NCBI GenBank assembly: GCA_965240325.2
Contig: OZ251223.1
Span: 930,001-994,000, forward strand
Direction of reading: 5' to 3'
Source of the DNA: Rebecca billardiae RCC1528
Lineage: Eukaryota; Haptophyta
DNA: 64,000 nucleotides
Positions 1 through 10,142 of the stretch are shown here, one piece after another. How positions within the stretch are numbered: the first letter of the stretch is position 1; each line of letters begins with the position of its first letter. Below the pieces are notes generated by a model, which saw nothing but the letters and a program-made list of their open reading frames with translations, was not told where the DNA came from and ran no database searches. A program made the position numbers and the translations under genes.

Positions 1-325
1 ATAACGGCTGTAGTACGCCTCGCGGCAGCCGTGCCCGTGTGACCTGCTGGTGTGCCCCGAACTCCAGCCCACGCGGCCACGCGCGCTGGCGGCTGGGGCT
101 GACGCGCTGGGTCGAAACCGTCGTGCACGGGCCGTGGGGGCCGCCTGGATCAGCCCAGGGGGGGGCAGGGTGAGCAGTGGCGTACAGACTACAGCTCAAC
201 GGTCAGAATGTGAGGACTAATTGTTGAGACCTGTGTAGTTATCTCATGCATGACTACGGCCGGTTCGCGCCCTACGCGGCACTCCTGGTGCTCCGTGCTG
301 TGGGCGATGGCGCCATCGGCGATGC
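1..325. other. Left-edge intergenic DNA
   Basis: No open frame here looks like a protein, and no RNA gene is recognised. The segment is GC-rich with one G-run near 160-168. It lies 3' of the minus-strand gene that ends at 326 and probably contains its 3' untranslated region. Confidence 0.5.
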
Positions 326-745
326 TCACCCAGCGACGTAGTACGAGTACTCCTCGATATGGATGCGCTCGGGCGTGATCGTGATCGTCCCCTTGGCGGA
401 CGCCTCCGCGTCAATGTCCTTGTGGCTGTATTCAGAGCTCTTCTCCACGTACCATGTGTTCTCGCCCTTCTTCCCTGCGTGCGCGCTGTTGGTGCTCCAG
501 CGCGGACCGCCGGTGAACTCCGACTCGAACAGAGCCGTGATGATGTCCTTAGCGAGCTGCTCTGCAGACAGATTCCCCGCCAGGTACAGAGCGACCTTCT
601 CGCGCATGCCCGGAAGGCCGAGCAGATCAAACTCCTCGACGTTCTTGGGCGAGCTCTTGTCGTACTTGGAGGTGCGCGTGGTGAGCGGCATCGGTGGCGA
701 TGCAGCCGCATTGGCTGGTGCGTCGCCCATGCTGCTGCCGCGCAC
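326..745 (-). CDS. Small protein of unknown function (139 aa)
   Basis: I do not recognise this protein. It is acidic to neutral with ordinary amino-acid composition, unlike the Arg/Ala/Pro-rich shadow frames around it, which is the main reason to believe it. Residues about 35-70 look helical (a GLPGMREKV-like start, then LSAEQLAKDIITALFE), followed by a hydrophilic, probably beta-rich second half ending EEYSYYVAG. No signal peptide or membrane segment is seen. The first Met is used; Met6 or Met19 are equally possible starts. It is divergent from the lipase gene at 1973, and its upstream DNA holds the left arm of a ~400 bp inverted repeat. It could be one exon of a larger gene. Confidence 0.5.
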   Translation of the reverse strand: MRGSSMGDAPANAAASPPMPLTTRTSKYDKSSPKNVEEFDLLGLPGMREKVALYLAGNLSAEQLAKDIITALFESEFTGGPRWSTNSAHAGKKGENTWYVEKSSEYSHKDIDAEASAKGTITITPERIHIEEYSYYVAG

Positions 746-820
746 AGCCTAGCCCCGCAGGTCCAGCGACTCCAGCCCCGGCCGCGGACGCTGGCGGCCG
801 ACCGACCGACCAGGCGACCA

Positions 821-1228
821 AGGGTGGTCAGGGTCGCCGACTCCAGTGGGCAGTGGCGTCCGGCGCCGGCCGCCGGAGCTTCACCTCCGATTTTTTGCAG
901 CGGCGCGGCGCGCGGGGCCGCCGCCGCTGTGGCGGGCCGCTCGGGGCGTGCACGGCGTGGGCTCGTGCGGCCGCTGCCGCGCACGCCGAGCGATCCGGCG
1001 CGGGCTCGCGGCTTGTCGATGGCCTCGCGCGCCGCAGCGCGACGCGCGCCTTGCCTAGCTTCGCCTGTCTCGCGCCTTGGCCGCCGTGCACGCGTGCGCC
1101 GCCAAACCGCAAGCTCGGCATAGCTCTCAGCCGAGCGTGCACGTGCCTTGCGCGACGCGACGCGGGCATTGCCGGCGGGTGATGTAGCCGTAGTGCGAGC
1201 GCGCGTCGTGAAGCCTCGGCGCGGATCG
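821..1228. repeat. Left arm of ~400 bp inverted repeat
   Basis: This 408 bp stretch is the reverse complement of 1518-1911, nearly base for base. The main difference is about 15 extra bases near 846-866 in this arm. The arms are separated by about 290 bp of unrelated sequence. The arm begins 75 bp upstream of the start codon of the minus-strand gene at 745. No convincing protein is encoded in it. Confidence 0.9.
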
Positions 1229-1517
1229 TGAGTGTCTTCAACGTCTCGGTCAGCTGTCGACAACAGCTGACGGCACCAACCACCAATGATGGACACCACG
1301 GTCCTCCGTTGAACGACTCTCAGGGCTATCGCGACGCTGCAACTCGTGAAGACTAGTCGGGCGTTGTTGTCAAGAAGACACACGCCACTATGTCATGCGT
1401 GCGGGCCTTGCGTGACGATGCGACATGGCGATCGCCCCGGCAAGAGAGTCAGTCGTCAAGCTTTCTGCTCAACGCACAGACGGTCCACGCGCGTACGCGG
1501 CATCGTCTCATTGCTCT

Positions 1518-1911
1518 CGATCCGCGCCGAGGCTTCACGACGCGCGCTCGCACTACGGCTACATCACCCGCCGGCAATGCCCGCGTCGCGTCGCGCAAGG
1601 CACGTGCACGCTCGGCTGAGAGCTATGCCGAGCTTGCGGTTTGGCGGCGCACGCGTGCACGGCGGCCAAGGCGCGAGACAGGCGAAGCTAGGCAAGGCGC
1701 GCGTCGCGCTGCGGCGCGCGAGGCCATCGACAAGCCGCGAGCCCGCGCCGGATCGCTCGGCGTGCGCGGCAGCGGCCGCACGAGCCCACGCCGTGCACGC
1801 CCCGAGCGGCCCGCCACAGCGGCGGCGGCCCCGCGCGCCGCGCCGCTGCAAAAAATCGGAGGTGAAGCTCCGGCGCCGGACGCCACTGGAGTCGGCGACC
1901 CTGACCACCCT
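1518..1911. repeat. Right arm of ~400 bp inverted repeat
   Basis: This is the reverse complement of 821-1228. It ends 61 bp before the lipase start codon at 1973, mirroring the left arm's position ahead of the opposite gene. The two divergent genes therefore have almost the same upstream sequence in the same orientation relative to transcription. Confidence 0.9.
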
Positions 1912-1972
1912 TGCTGACGCGAGGCGACCACGTCAAGTCGTCCACCGACCAGGGTGGGCATTCGGCACAACG

Positions 1973-3463
1973 ATGGCGTCCGCGGCCACCCAGACGGTCG
2001 TGCTCGTGGGGGGCTTCGGCGGCGTCGAGCGCTTCGACTACTGGCAGCTCGACCGACTGCACGCCGCATTCCCGTCGGCGCGCTTCCTGCCGGTGCACCC
2101 CGGGCCCTTCAGCTCGCACCACGACCGGGCGTGCGAGATCTTCTACGCGCTGGTCGGCGGCGCCGTCGACTACGGCGAGGCGCACGCGGCGCAGCACGGG
2201 CACGCGCGCTTCGGCCGCGCGTGCGCCGGCATGCTCGCCGAGTGGGACGCAGCGCACCCGATCGTGCTCGTCGGGCACTCCATGGGCGGCATCACCTGCC
2301 GCGTGCTTCAGCAGTACCTGGCCGAGCAACGGTTTGCGACACACCCCGCCACGGCCGCCGACTGGGTGTGCGCGCTGATCAGCCTGAGCGCGCCGCACAA
2401 CGGTGACCCCGTGGTGATCTCGCTCGGCTCCAGGGTGCCCCCGCCGTGCGTCCCCGCCGTCGACGCCGCGGCCGCGCTCGCGCCGGGCGCGAGCCTCGTT
2501 CGGCTCGGCTCGGTGGGCTGGGCCATCGGTGTGCTTCTCCACGCGCTGTGCGCGCTGGGCGGGGCAGCGTGGCTCGTGCTCGAGCACTGGCCGTTCGCGC
2601 CGCGCGCGGGCGGCACGGCGCGCGCGTGCGCCGCGCTCGCGTCCGCCCTGGCCAACCGCTCGCCCCTCGTGAGCCACAAGGACAACCTCGCGTTCGAGTG
2701 CTCGGAGCGCGCGATGGCGGCGTGGAACGCGCGGCTCAGCACTTTCCCTCGGACGGTCTACGCGTCGTTCGTCGCGGAGCGGCCGCTGGGCTGGGCGCTG
2801 GGCGCGCGCGCGCTCCCCGCGGGCATGCGCGCGGCCCTCGCCGGGCTCGCCGTCGTCGCGCGTGCGCTTGCGTGCGCGCTCAGCCGCGGCGCCGCCGTGC
2901 GGCGGGGCTCAGCACGCGGCGAGCCGCGGAGGGCCGGGGCGGCGGGGCGCACCGTCCAAGCGGCCGCAGCTGGTGGCGAGGACGGCGTGTGCCGCCTCTG
3001 CGCCGACGCGCTCGCCATCGCACCCACGCCCTCCTCGCGCGAGCCCCGTCGCGCCGCCGCGCCGCCGCACGGTGCAGCGCCCGCGCCCCCCAAGCTCTCC
3101 CACGTGCCGAGCGACGGCCTGCTCCGCTGCTCCTCGCAGTCCCACCCGAAGGGTGCGCCGGCGGCGTGGCTCGGCGGGACCGAGCGCGGGGCGCACTTCG
3201 CGAGCGCGGCGGACATGCGCGCGGCGGCGCGCGCGCTGCGCGTGAGCGCGGCGGCAAAGGCCAGCCCGGCAGAAGGCCGCCCGGCCGCATGCGCCCCGGC
3301 CGCGCGGTCACTCGGGCGGGCGGCCGTGCCCCGAGGCGTGTGGCTGGTGAGCAAGCTGTGCGACTGCGACCATGTCGGCGTCTTCCCGTTCGCCAAGCAC
3401 CCAGAGCTGCCGATCGCGTGGTTCGAGCTCATCTTTGCGATGCTGGGCTCGTGCGCAAATTAA
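1973..3463 (+). CDS. Secretory-type lipase, bacterial family I.5-like
   Basis: Predicted triacylglycerol or ester lipase of the alpha/beta-hydrolase fold, 496 aa. It resembles the Geobacillus/Staphylococcus family I.5 lipases. Diagnostic stretches are GPFSSHHDRACE and LVGGAVDYGEAHAAQHGHARFG at residues 44-81, split here as two motifs. The nucleophile elbow is GHSMGG with Ser103. The likely acid is Asp381 in VPSDG and the likely base His467 in DCDHVGV, both in the family's typical context. Residues about 270-380 are Ala/Arg-rich and form an insertion not typical of the family. The ATG at 1973 sits directly before the first beta strand (VVLVGGFGG). The frame stays open upstream but only through the inverted repeat, so that part is probably not coding. 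No signal peptide is visible, so location is uncertain. Its closest relatives being bacterial suggests gene transfer (inference). Confidence 0.85.
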   Translation: MASAATQTVVLVGGFGGVERFDYWQLDRLHAAFPSARFLPVHPGPFSSHHDRACEIFYALVGGAVDYGEAHAAQHGHARFGRACAGMLAEWDAAHPIVLVGHSMGGITCRVLQQYLAEQRFATHPATAADWVCALISLSAPHNGDPVVISLGSRVPPPCVPAVDAAAALAPGASLVRLGSVGWAIGVLLHALCALGGAAWLVLEHWPFAPRAGGTARACAALASALANRSPLVSHKDNLAFECSERAMAAWNARLSTFPRTVYASFVAERPLGWALGARALPAGMRAALAGLAVVARALACALSRGAAVRRGSARGEPRRAGAAGRTVQAAAAGGEDGVCRLCADALAIAPTPSSREPRRAAAPPHGAAPAPPKLSHVPSDGLLRCSSQSHPKGAPAAWLGGTERGAHFASAADMRAAARALRVSAAAKASPAEGRPAACAPAARSLGRAAVPRGVWLVSKLCDCDHVGVFPFAKHPELPIAWFELIFAMLGSCAN

Positions 3464-4241
3464 ATAATATATTTATAATTTATTAACGCGCGACGTGCAA
3501 CCGGCGGCAGGCGTCAGTCACGGATAGAGACTGTCACGGTTACCCGGTTTAGGTTACCGAGCAATCAGGCAATAAATAAATCAGCCTGATATTTATCAGC
3601 ATAAGCTGTAGCAGCAGATCGAGCAGCACCGTGACCGGGGACAAACCGACCAGGATCATCATCATCACCGATATCAGTAGCGCTCCTCGCCGTTTACGTC
3701 CCCGCCTGCCCTCGTAAGCAGACGTAAGCTAGACGCGCTAGCAGTACTAGTAGTTAGTCGTCGCCCACGTGTGACTGCTGGGGCCCACGTCACTGCTCCA
3801 TATCGCGGTGTAATAGTATATAGTTTGCGCGCGCCGTCAGACGCCGAGCGGCGGCGGAAATCCGGAATAAGAGAGCCGATGAGAGAGAGAGCAGACGAGA
3901 CTATACAGCAGTATACTGCTAGTAGAGAGAGTCTCAGTCAGAGAGAGTGAGAGAGAGAGAGAGTGAGAGAGAGAGAGGCTAGAGAGTCAGAGAGAGAGAG
4001 AGAGAGAGACTGAGAGAGAGAGAGAGAGGGAGGGAGGGAGAGAGAGAGAGAGAGAGATCGCGAGACGACAAACTAGAAAGACTGGCTAACTATATACCGC
4101 GCAGCGGTCACTTCACTGGCACATCAGGCTCCGAGCTGCTGCTAGCAGCAGGCCGCACCGCGCGCCCTTGCCATCGTCACACCGCGGCCACACCGTTGGA
4201 GCGCGGCTCTGACCGCGCGCTGTGGGCGTCTTCGTGCCGCG
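3464..4241. other. Intergenic region between convergent lipase and Rieske genes
   Basis: AT-richer than the genes and lies at the 3' ends of two convergent genes. Just after the lipase stop is an AT-rich tract (about 3464-3485) that could serve 3' end formation. The middle contains a purine-rich GA microsatellite. No coding frame is supported. Confidence 0.6.
3880..4060. repeat. Interrupted (GA)n microsatellite
   Basis: About 180 bp dominated by GA dinucleotides, with interruptions (GTGA, GGGA, GACT). It lies between the 3' ends of two genes. A second GA tract is found at 45191-45271. Confidence 0.9.
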
Positions 4242-6028
4242 TCAGCGCAGTTCCGTCGTCTCGTGTGCGCGCGTCGTCGTGTCGTCGGCCATCAGCCCGG
4301 CGTCATCGCCGTGGGGGACGACCATCGCCTCGCCGTCCTCGAGCAGCAGCATGTGCGCCACCATGTTGTGGAAGCGGTGGAGCGGCTCCTCGAACTTGAA
4401 CGAGTACGTCCCGCCCTCGTATACGCGCGCGTGCAGCCCCTCCGCCAGCGCCTCCACAATCTCCACGTCCTCGCTGTTCACGTTGTGGAAGAAGTCCCAC
4501 GTGGCGTCGAGCCGCGCGCGGAGCTCTGGCCGGTCGAGGACGGTCGGGTGGACGAGCAGGTCGGTGTGCTCGATCGTGCGCCCCGCGGCTGCGGCGGCGG
4601 CGGGGAGGCGGGCACGGTGGGCGCGCGAGCGCGTGAGCGCGCGCGTGCGCGCACACCCAAACGCGCACCCTCGCCCCGCGCGAGCGACCGCGCGCGCGAC
4701 CGCGCGCGCACAGACGGGCTCGAGGCGCACTGTGTACGTCGAATGTGGGTACGCGCTCCAGAAGATGTTGGGGAAGACGCCGTGGTGCTGCGCGCGCGTC
4801 GCGCCGCGCACGACGCCTGGCAGCGTGGGCAGCGCTGATGGGTCGACGGGGGTGCCTCCGTCCGTGAGCGGGTCGGTCACGAAGCCCATGTACATGCCCC
4901 ACCCCTGCTGCCGCTGGTGCTCGCCCACGCCCGACACGGTGCACAGCGCCGGGTGCACGGCCGGGAGGTGGTAGTACTCGAGGAAGTTCTCCATCAGCTG
5001 CTTCCAGTTCGCCGAGACGTCGAAGCGCGCCGAGCGGTACGGCACGAGCTCGTCCATCGGGTGCTCGTCCAGGTCCTCCACGACGCGCCCGAGGTAGCTC
5101 TGCAGCGGGGGCGCGTCGCCCGACAGGTTGACAAAGACCTGCCCGGCCCACGTGTCGACGCGCACGGGGAAGAGCGAGTGCTCTGCCTTCTTGAACGCGG
5201 CGTCCTCCGGGATGTCGAACGCCGCCCGCGTGCGCGCGTCCACCTTCGAGCCGTCCTCCCACATCGGCGTCGCCACCAGCCGGCCGTCGAGCGCGTAGCC
5301 CCAGCGGTGGTACGGACACACGATGGCAGGGTAGCGGCCGGCCGTGCGCACGAGCTTGGAGCCGCGGTGGCGGCACACGTTGTAGTACGCCTTGAGCTCG
5401 CCCTTCTTCGTGCGCGTCACGAAGATGGGCTGCGAGCCGACGCGCGTGGGGAACGTGTCTGCGCCACCGCGCGAGGGGGGGGCGCGCAGGGGTAGGGAGC
5501 GACGGGCGCGCGGCGCGGCGCGTGAGCTGCCGCGAGGCGCCGCTCGCGCGCGCGCGACACGCGCACACCGCCGGGCCTGGCAACCTGCGAGATGTGGCCG
5601 ACGCAGTACCACGCGCGCTCGAAAAGGCGCGTGTTCTCCAGCTGGAACGCCTCCTCCGACGTGTACAGCTCGCGGTGCAGCGTGCTCGCGGACGAGATTG
5701 GCCGCTGCGTCTGCGCAAGGAGCGCGCCGAGCGTGCTCTGGCCGATTGAGGCGTCGGCGGCGCGCCGCGTGGCGGCGTTGTGGGCGATCGTGCTCGCAAA
5801 GGCGTGCTCCAGTGCCGCGTCCAGCTCGTGCCCGCTCGGCAGCTCCGGATCCGCTGCCGGCGCAGTCGCCGCGGTTTGGTACGAGCGCGATTCGGCCGGC
5901 ACTTGCGCCGACGCCGAAGCCGCAGCGTCGGCGCCGGCGCCGTCGGCGAGTGTGGAGAGCGCGCGGGACAACAGAGAGTGCGTGCAGATGGGCGGGAACG
6001 AGACGATACGCCGGATCACTTGCGCCAT
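4242..6028 (-). CDS. Rieske non-haem iron oxygenase, choline/glycine betaine monooxygenase-like
   Basis: Oxygenase component predicted to hydroxylate a quaternary amine N-methyl group; betaine is the likely substrate from context. Three exons join in frame: 6028-5569, 5458-4712 and 4588-4242, giving 517 aa. Introns are 110 and 123 bp, both GT-AG. Residues 1-45 (MAQVIRRIVSF..., Arg and Ser rich, no acids) look like a mitochondrial presequence. The Rieske cluster ligands are C182-x-H184 and C201-x2-H204. The iron site is in NWKQLMENFLEYYHLPAVHP, with H317 and H322 and an acidic residue at 314. A late TDLLVHP motif is present. Its divergent neighbour (start 6396) is a dimethylglycine dehydrogenase-like gene and the next is sarcosine dehydrogenase-like, which supports betaine demethylation. 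Plant-type choline monooxygenase or a stachydrine demethylase-like role is possible. No reductase partner is in the window. Confidence 0.85.
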
Positions 6029-6395
6029 GCACGCACGCGTGGCCGCCCGGCGCGACGGAGGACACGGGCGCGCTGGTTCGGGCTCCAAACGGGGAGTAGC
6101 GCGCCGGCGCGCGAGATAGTGGACGGCCTGAAGAGGCGCAAGGTTCGGCCTCGCAAAGCCGACGACTTCTTGATCAGGCGGAAGTGCCTGTTTCTGTTTG
6201 GAGGAGTCTGACATGCCGGTTCGTGGAATGAGATTCTAAGGCCAACAAGTTCGATTCTCTCTTGATTCTCCCCATAGGCACTAATTGAGTAACTGCCTTG
6301 ATCATGAACAAACTACAGAGGTGGCGCTTCGTGAACAGAGCGGCCGGCCGGTCGCTCGACCCCACGCGGGAACGGCGCGACCAAAGCACCGAACC
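6029..6395. promoter_or_regulatory. Bidirectional promoter region (Rieske / dimethylglycine dehydrogenase-like)
   Basis: Only 367 bp separate the two divergent start codons, so promoters and 5' untranslated regions of both genes must lie here. A less GC-rich stretch occurs around 6160-6310. No defined motif is claimed. Confidence 0.5.
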
Positions 6396-9300
6396 ATGGC
6401 CGGGCGGCGCGCGCTCGTGATTGGGGGTGGGATCTCGGGAGTGGCGGTATCGCGCTTCCTGGCGAGGGCTGGGTTGGGCGTCACGCTCCTCGAGAAGGGC
6501 CCGCAGCTCTGTGGCGGCGCGTACGCGCAACGTTCTCCCCGCTCATCCACGCGCGTGCGCGCGTACGCGCGCGCCCCCGCGCGCACCGAGCGCCAGCTGA
6601 TGTGCACCGTGCCCGCCCGCCACGCGCGCTCGTCGCAGGACGTGGCACGCAGCGGGCCTCGTCACGCGCTTCGGCGGCAGCCCGAAGCTCAAGAAGCTCC
6701 ACGTCCGCGCGGTGGACATGATGATGGCCGTGCACGAAGAACACGACGTGGACATGCACATCACCGGCTCGGTGCGCCTCATCGAGAAGGGCGACGCCGA
6801 CCGGCTTGCCGAGGCGAAGCACCACGTGGCGATGGCCTCGCTGTACGACAACCCAGCGTACCCGACCCGGCTGATCAGCGTCGACGAGATCGCCGAGCTC
6901 CACCCACTCGTCAGCACGGAGGGGATCGAGGTGCGTCGGCGCGAGCCCCGGGGCGCGCGCCGAGCCGTTGGCGCGCTCTCGCGGCGCGCAGCGGCGTAGC
7001 GGCGCGCGGCGCTGCCCTGCGCATCCCGCGATTGAGCTCGCTTCGCGCGCGCCGCTCCGCGCGCAGTGCGGGGTGTGGACCCCGTCCGACGGCGACGTCG
7101 ACCCAACCCGGCTGACCAACTGCCTCGCCTCGCTGGCCAAGGCCTCGGGCGCGCAGCTGCGTCTGGGCGTGGGCGTGGAGGGCGTGGTCAAGCGGCCGGA
7201 CGGCGCGTTCGAGGTGCGCACGGACACGGAGGAGGTGCTCGAGGCGGACATTGTGGTACGCCACGCCGCGCCGCGCCGGCCCGCGCGCCGCGCGCCGCGC
7301 GCACTCGCTCTGCTGCTCCGCTCACGCGCGCGCCCTTGGCTGCGCGCGCGTCCGGCGTGCGCGCGCGCTGCGGCCTCGGCCCCGGGCGCCGCACAGATCA
7401 ACTGCGCCGGCCTGTGGACGCGCAAGGTCGCGCGGATGCTCGGCATCGAGGTGCCCGCCGTGGTGATCGAGCACCAGTACGTGATCTCGGAGGCGATCCC
7501 GGCGATCCTCGAGCGGCAGGCAGCCGGGCTTCCGCGGCTGCCCGTGCTGCGCGACCTGCGCGCCTCGTCCTACATCCGGCAGGAGCGCGCGGGCCTGCTG
7601 GTCGGGCCGTACGAGGAGGAGTGCAAGATCACCGAGTGGGGCGACGCGCCGCCCGGCTGGTGGACGATGGACCTCTTCCCGGACGCGCTCGAGCGCATCG
7701 AGGAGAACCTCGTCGGCTGCTGCGAGGCGGTGCCGGCGCTCGGCGAGGTCGGGATCGCGTCGGTGGTGAACGGCCCGACGATCTGGGCGTCGGACGGTCT
7801 CGCGCGGGTCGGGCGCTCGACCGTGCCGGGTCTGTACGACCTGAATGTGCAGACGTACGGCATCGCGCAGTCGCTGCCGCTCGCGCACTGGCTCTCCGCC
7901 CTCATCGTCGACGGCGAGGAGCCGTACGCGCTGCCGGACCTGTGCGCGCTCCGCTTCGGCGGCGCCAGCCCGTGGACGCCAGAGCCGTACGTGCACGCCA
8001 AGGTGGCCGAGACGTACTCGTGCAACAACCGCGTCGCGTACCCGTTCGAGAACCGCTCGGCGGGGCGCGAGCACCTGCCGCGCACGCCGCTGCACGCGCA
8101 GCTCGAGAGCGCCGGCGCCGTCTTCGGCCTGGGCGCGGGCGGGGTGCAGTACCCGCTGTACTTCCGAGGGAGCGCCGGCGGCGGCGCAAGCGCGGGCGCG
8201 CGCGACGGCGCGAGCGGCGGCGGCGGCGGCGCGGCAGCGTCGGAGTGCCGCTCATTCTTCGATCACGCGTGGGCGCCGATCGCCGACGCCGAGGCGCAGC
8301 ACGTGCTCAGCGCCGTCGGCATCGCGCACGCCCCGTTCTCCAAGTTCGTCGTCTCCGGCGCCGGCGCGCGCGCGTGGCTCGACAGGCTCACGACCAACGC
8401 GCTGCCCGCCGTCGGCCGCACGCGGCTGACGTACGCTCTTACGCCGACCGGTCGGATCTGGGCAGAGTTCACGGCGGTCGGGCTCGAGGACGGCGGGTAC
8501 TACCTGATCGGCGCGCGCGACAGCGCGACTCTCGACCATGCGCGGCTCGCCGAGGCCCTCCCGCCCGACGGCTCCGTCTCCGTCATCGACCTGACCTCCG
8601 CGGTCGACGCCCTGCACATCGCCGGCCCGCACGCGCCCGCGCTGCTGAGCAGCCTCACCGCCGGCGAGGCGGAGGCGGTGCCGTTCCTCGGCATGCGCGA
8701 GATGCGCGTCCTCGGCGTGCCGACGCGGCTGCTCCGCGTCTCCTTCTCCGGCTGCCCCGGGTACGAGCTCCACGCCGACGCCGCGCACATCGCCGAGCTG
8801 CACGCCGCGATCGCCGCGCACCCGAGCGCGTTCGAGGCGCGCCTCAAGCCATTTGGCAGCTATGCGCTCAACGCGCTGCGCATCGAGAAAGGGTTCAAGC
8901 TCGGCGCGGACCTCGACTTTGCGCACTACACCGAGGCCGGGATCGGCCCGTTCGTCAAGCCGGGCAAGCCCGGCGGGCCCTTCGTCGGCGAGCTCGCGCC
9001 GGACGCCGCGCCGGTCGCGGCCAAGCGCGCGGCCGTGTTTGCGGTGCGCACCTCGGCCTCGGCCGCGTGGAGCGTGCCGTCGGACGCGCCCGTGCGCGAC
9101 GCGGCGGGCGAGCTCGTCGGGTACACGACCTCGGCGGCGCGCGGCGCGCAGACCGGGGGCACCGTGGCGCTCGGCTTCGTGCTCAGCCCGCCGCACGAGC
9201 CGCTCCCCACGAGCGACGGCTGGGCCGTCGAGGCCTACGGCGAGAGCTGGCCGGTGGAGCTGCTGGCAAAGCCACCGGTCGCGGTGAGCGGCCGCCCAGC

Positions 9301-9397
9301 GCCGAGCGCGCAAGCGCAGGCAGACGCGACCGCGGCGGTCGCGGCGGCGGCCGCAGCGGCCGTGCGGTCCGAGCGCGCCACGCAAGCTGCCGGATAG
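6396..9397 (+). CDS. Dimethylglycine dehydrogenase-like flavoprotein
   Basis: FAD enzyme predicted to oxidatively demethylate dimethylglycine (or a similar N-methyl amine), passing the methyl group to folate. Four exons join in frame: 6396-6520, 6639-6930, 7067-7255 and 7397-9397, giving 868 aa, close to animal DMGDH. All introns are GT-AG (118, 136 and 141 bp). The N terminus is a dinucleotide-binding fold (VIGGGISGVAVSRFLARAG). Splicing of exons 1 and 2 creates ATWHAAGL; the His at about 45 matches the covalent FAD-attachment His of DMGDH and sarcosine dehydrogenase. The second half is the aminomethyltransferase (GcvT) folate domain, e.g. ALRIEKGFKLGADLDF. A Gly/Ala linker lies near 8165-8240. 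No mitochondrial presequence precedes the FAD motif, unlike its two pathway neighbours, so an upstream exon may be missed or it may be cytosolic. Confidence 0.87.
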
Positions 9398-10142
9398 CGG
9401 CTCCTACGCACACATCACACTCCCGACCGCCCTCCGAGCCCGAGCGGCCACGCACGCGCAGCAGAGCCTGGCTGATGAGCGCGTAGCATGAGCGCCGAGG
9501 CCAGTGGCGCATGCCGGGGGCAGTGGCTCTCATCCGTCACGGCCGTCACCGATCGTGCGCGCCCAGGCTGGCCCTGCGAGCGCGTGCAGAATAAATGGCG
9601 CGCGCCCTAGTCCTGGTAGAGGACTGAGCCTGCAGACCATCGTCCATTGCCATCCTGGCCGCGGCGAAAGCAAGCTACTCTGACAGGGCAGCCTGCGCAC
9701 GGCGGATGCCAGCACGGCGGCAGCCGAGCCGACGCTTGCATCGGTGAGCTCGTTCCGAGGATGGGTCTGAGGGCGACGGTCCTGCATTTCACCAGTTTGT
9801 GGCGAGAAATGGCGGAAAAGCCGAAAAGGCCGAATCTCGCCCTGGCACTGCGGGCGGAATCGCGGATCTTGCCCATCATTCGAGTTCAGGCTCACTTTAG
9901 GGACGTTTGGGGTTGGAAACGCCGGTTTGGCGCACCTTGCGCACGACGATTCCCTCCGGGCTCGGTGTATCTCTCGGCGCGCCCGAAAAGGCGCCCACCC
10001 CGGCGCGCACGGGCCAATCGGCACACGGGTTTCAGGACGGATGGTGCCCCTCCGAGAGCGCTCCGGCCGTGACCACCTGAAGACGGCCAAACAGGCGCAG
10101 GCTGACCGAGCGACCGACGCGGACGGGCTGCGCGCGGAGTCG
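9398..10142. other. Intergenic region upstream of sarcosine dehydrogenase-like gene
   Basis: About 745 bp between two genes on the same strand. It should hold the 3' end of the upstream gene and the promoter of the downstream one. Open frames here read as Arg/Pro-rich shadows and none is supported. Confidence 0.5.

Noticed and set aside
244-1383. Long Arg/Ala-rich frames on both strands across 244-1972
   Set aside because: They arise from the inverted repeat and from GC-rich sequence; composition is shadow-like and no domain is seen.
1346-1972. 209-residue N-terminal extension of the lipase
   Set aside because: It runs mostly through the inverted-repeat arm, is Arg/Ala-rich and precedes a complete domain start.
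7066-9486. Second 806-residue frame overlapping the DMGDH-like gene
   Set aside because: It is the shifted frame of a GC-rich gene, with extreme Arg content and no domain.
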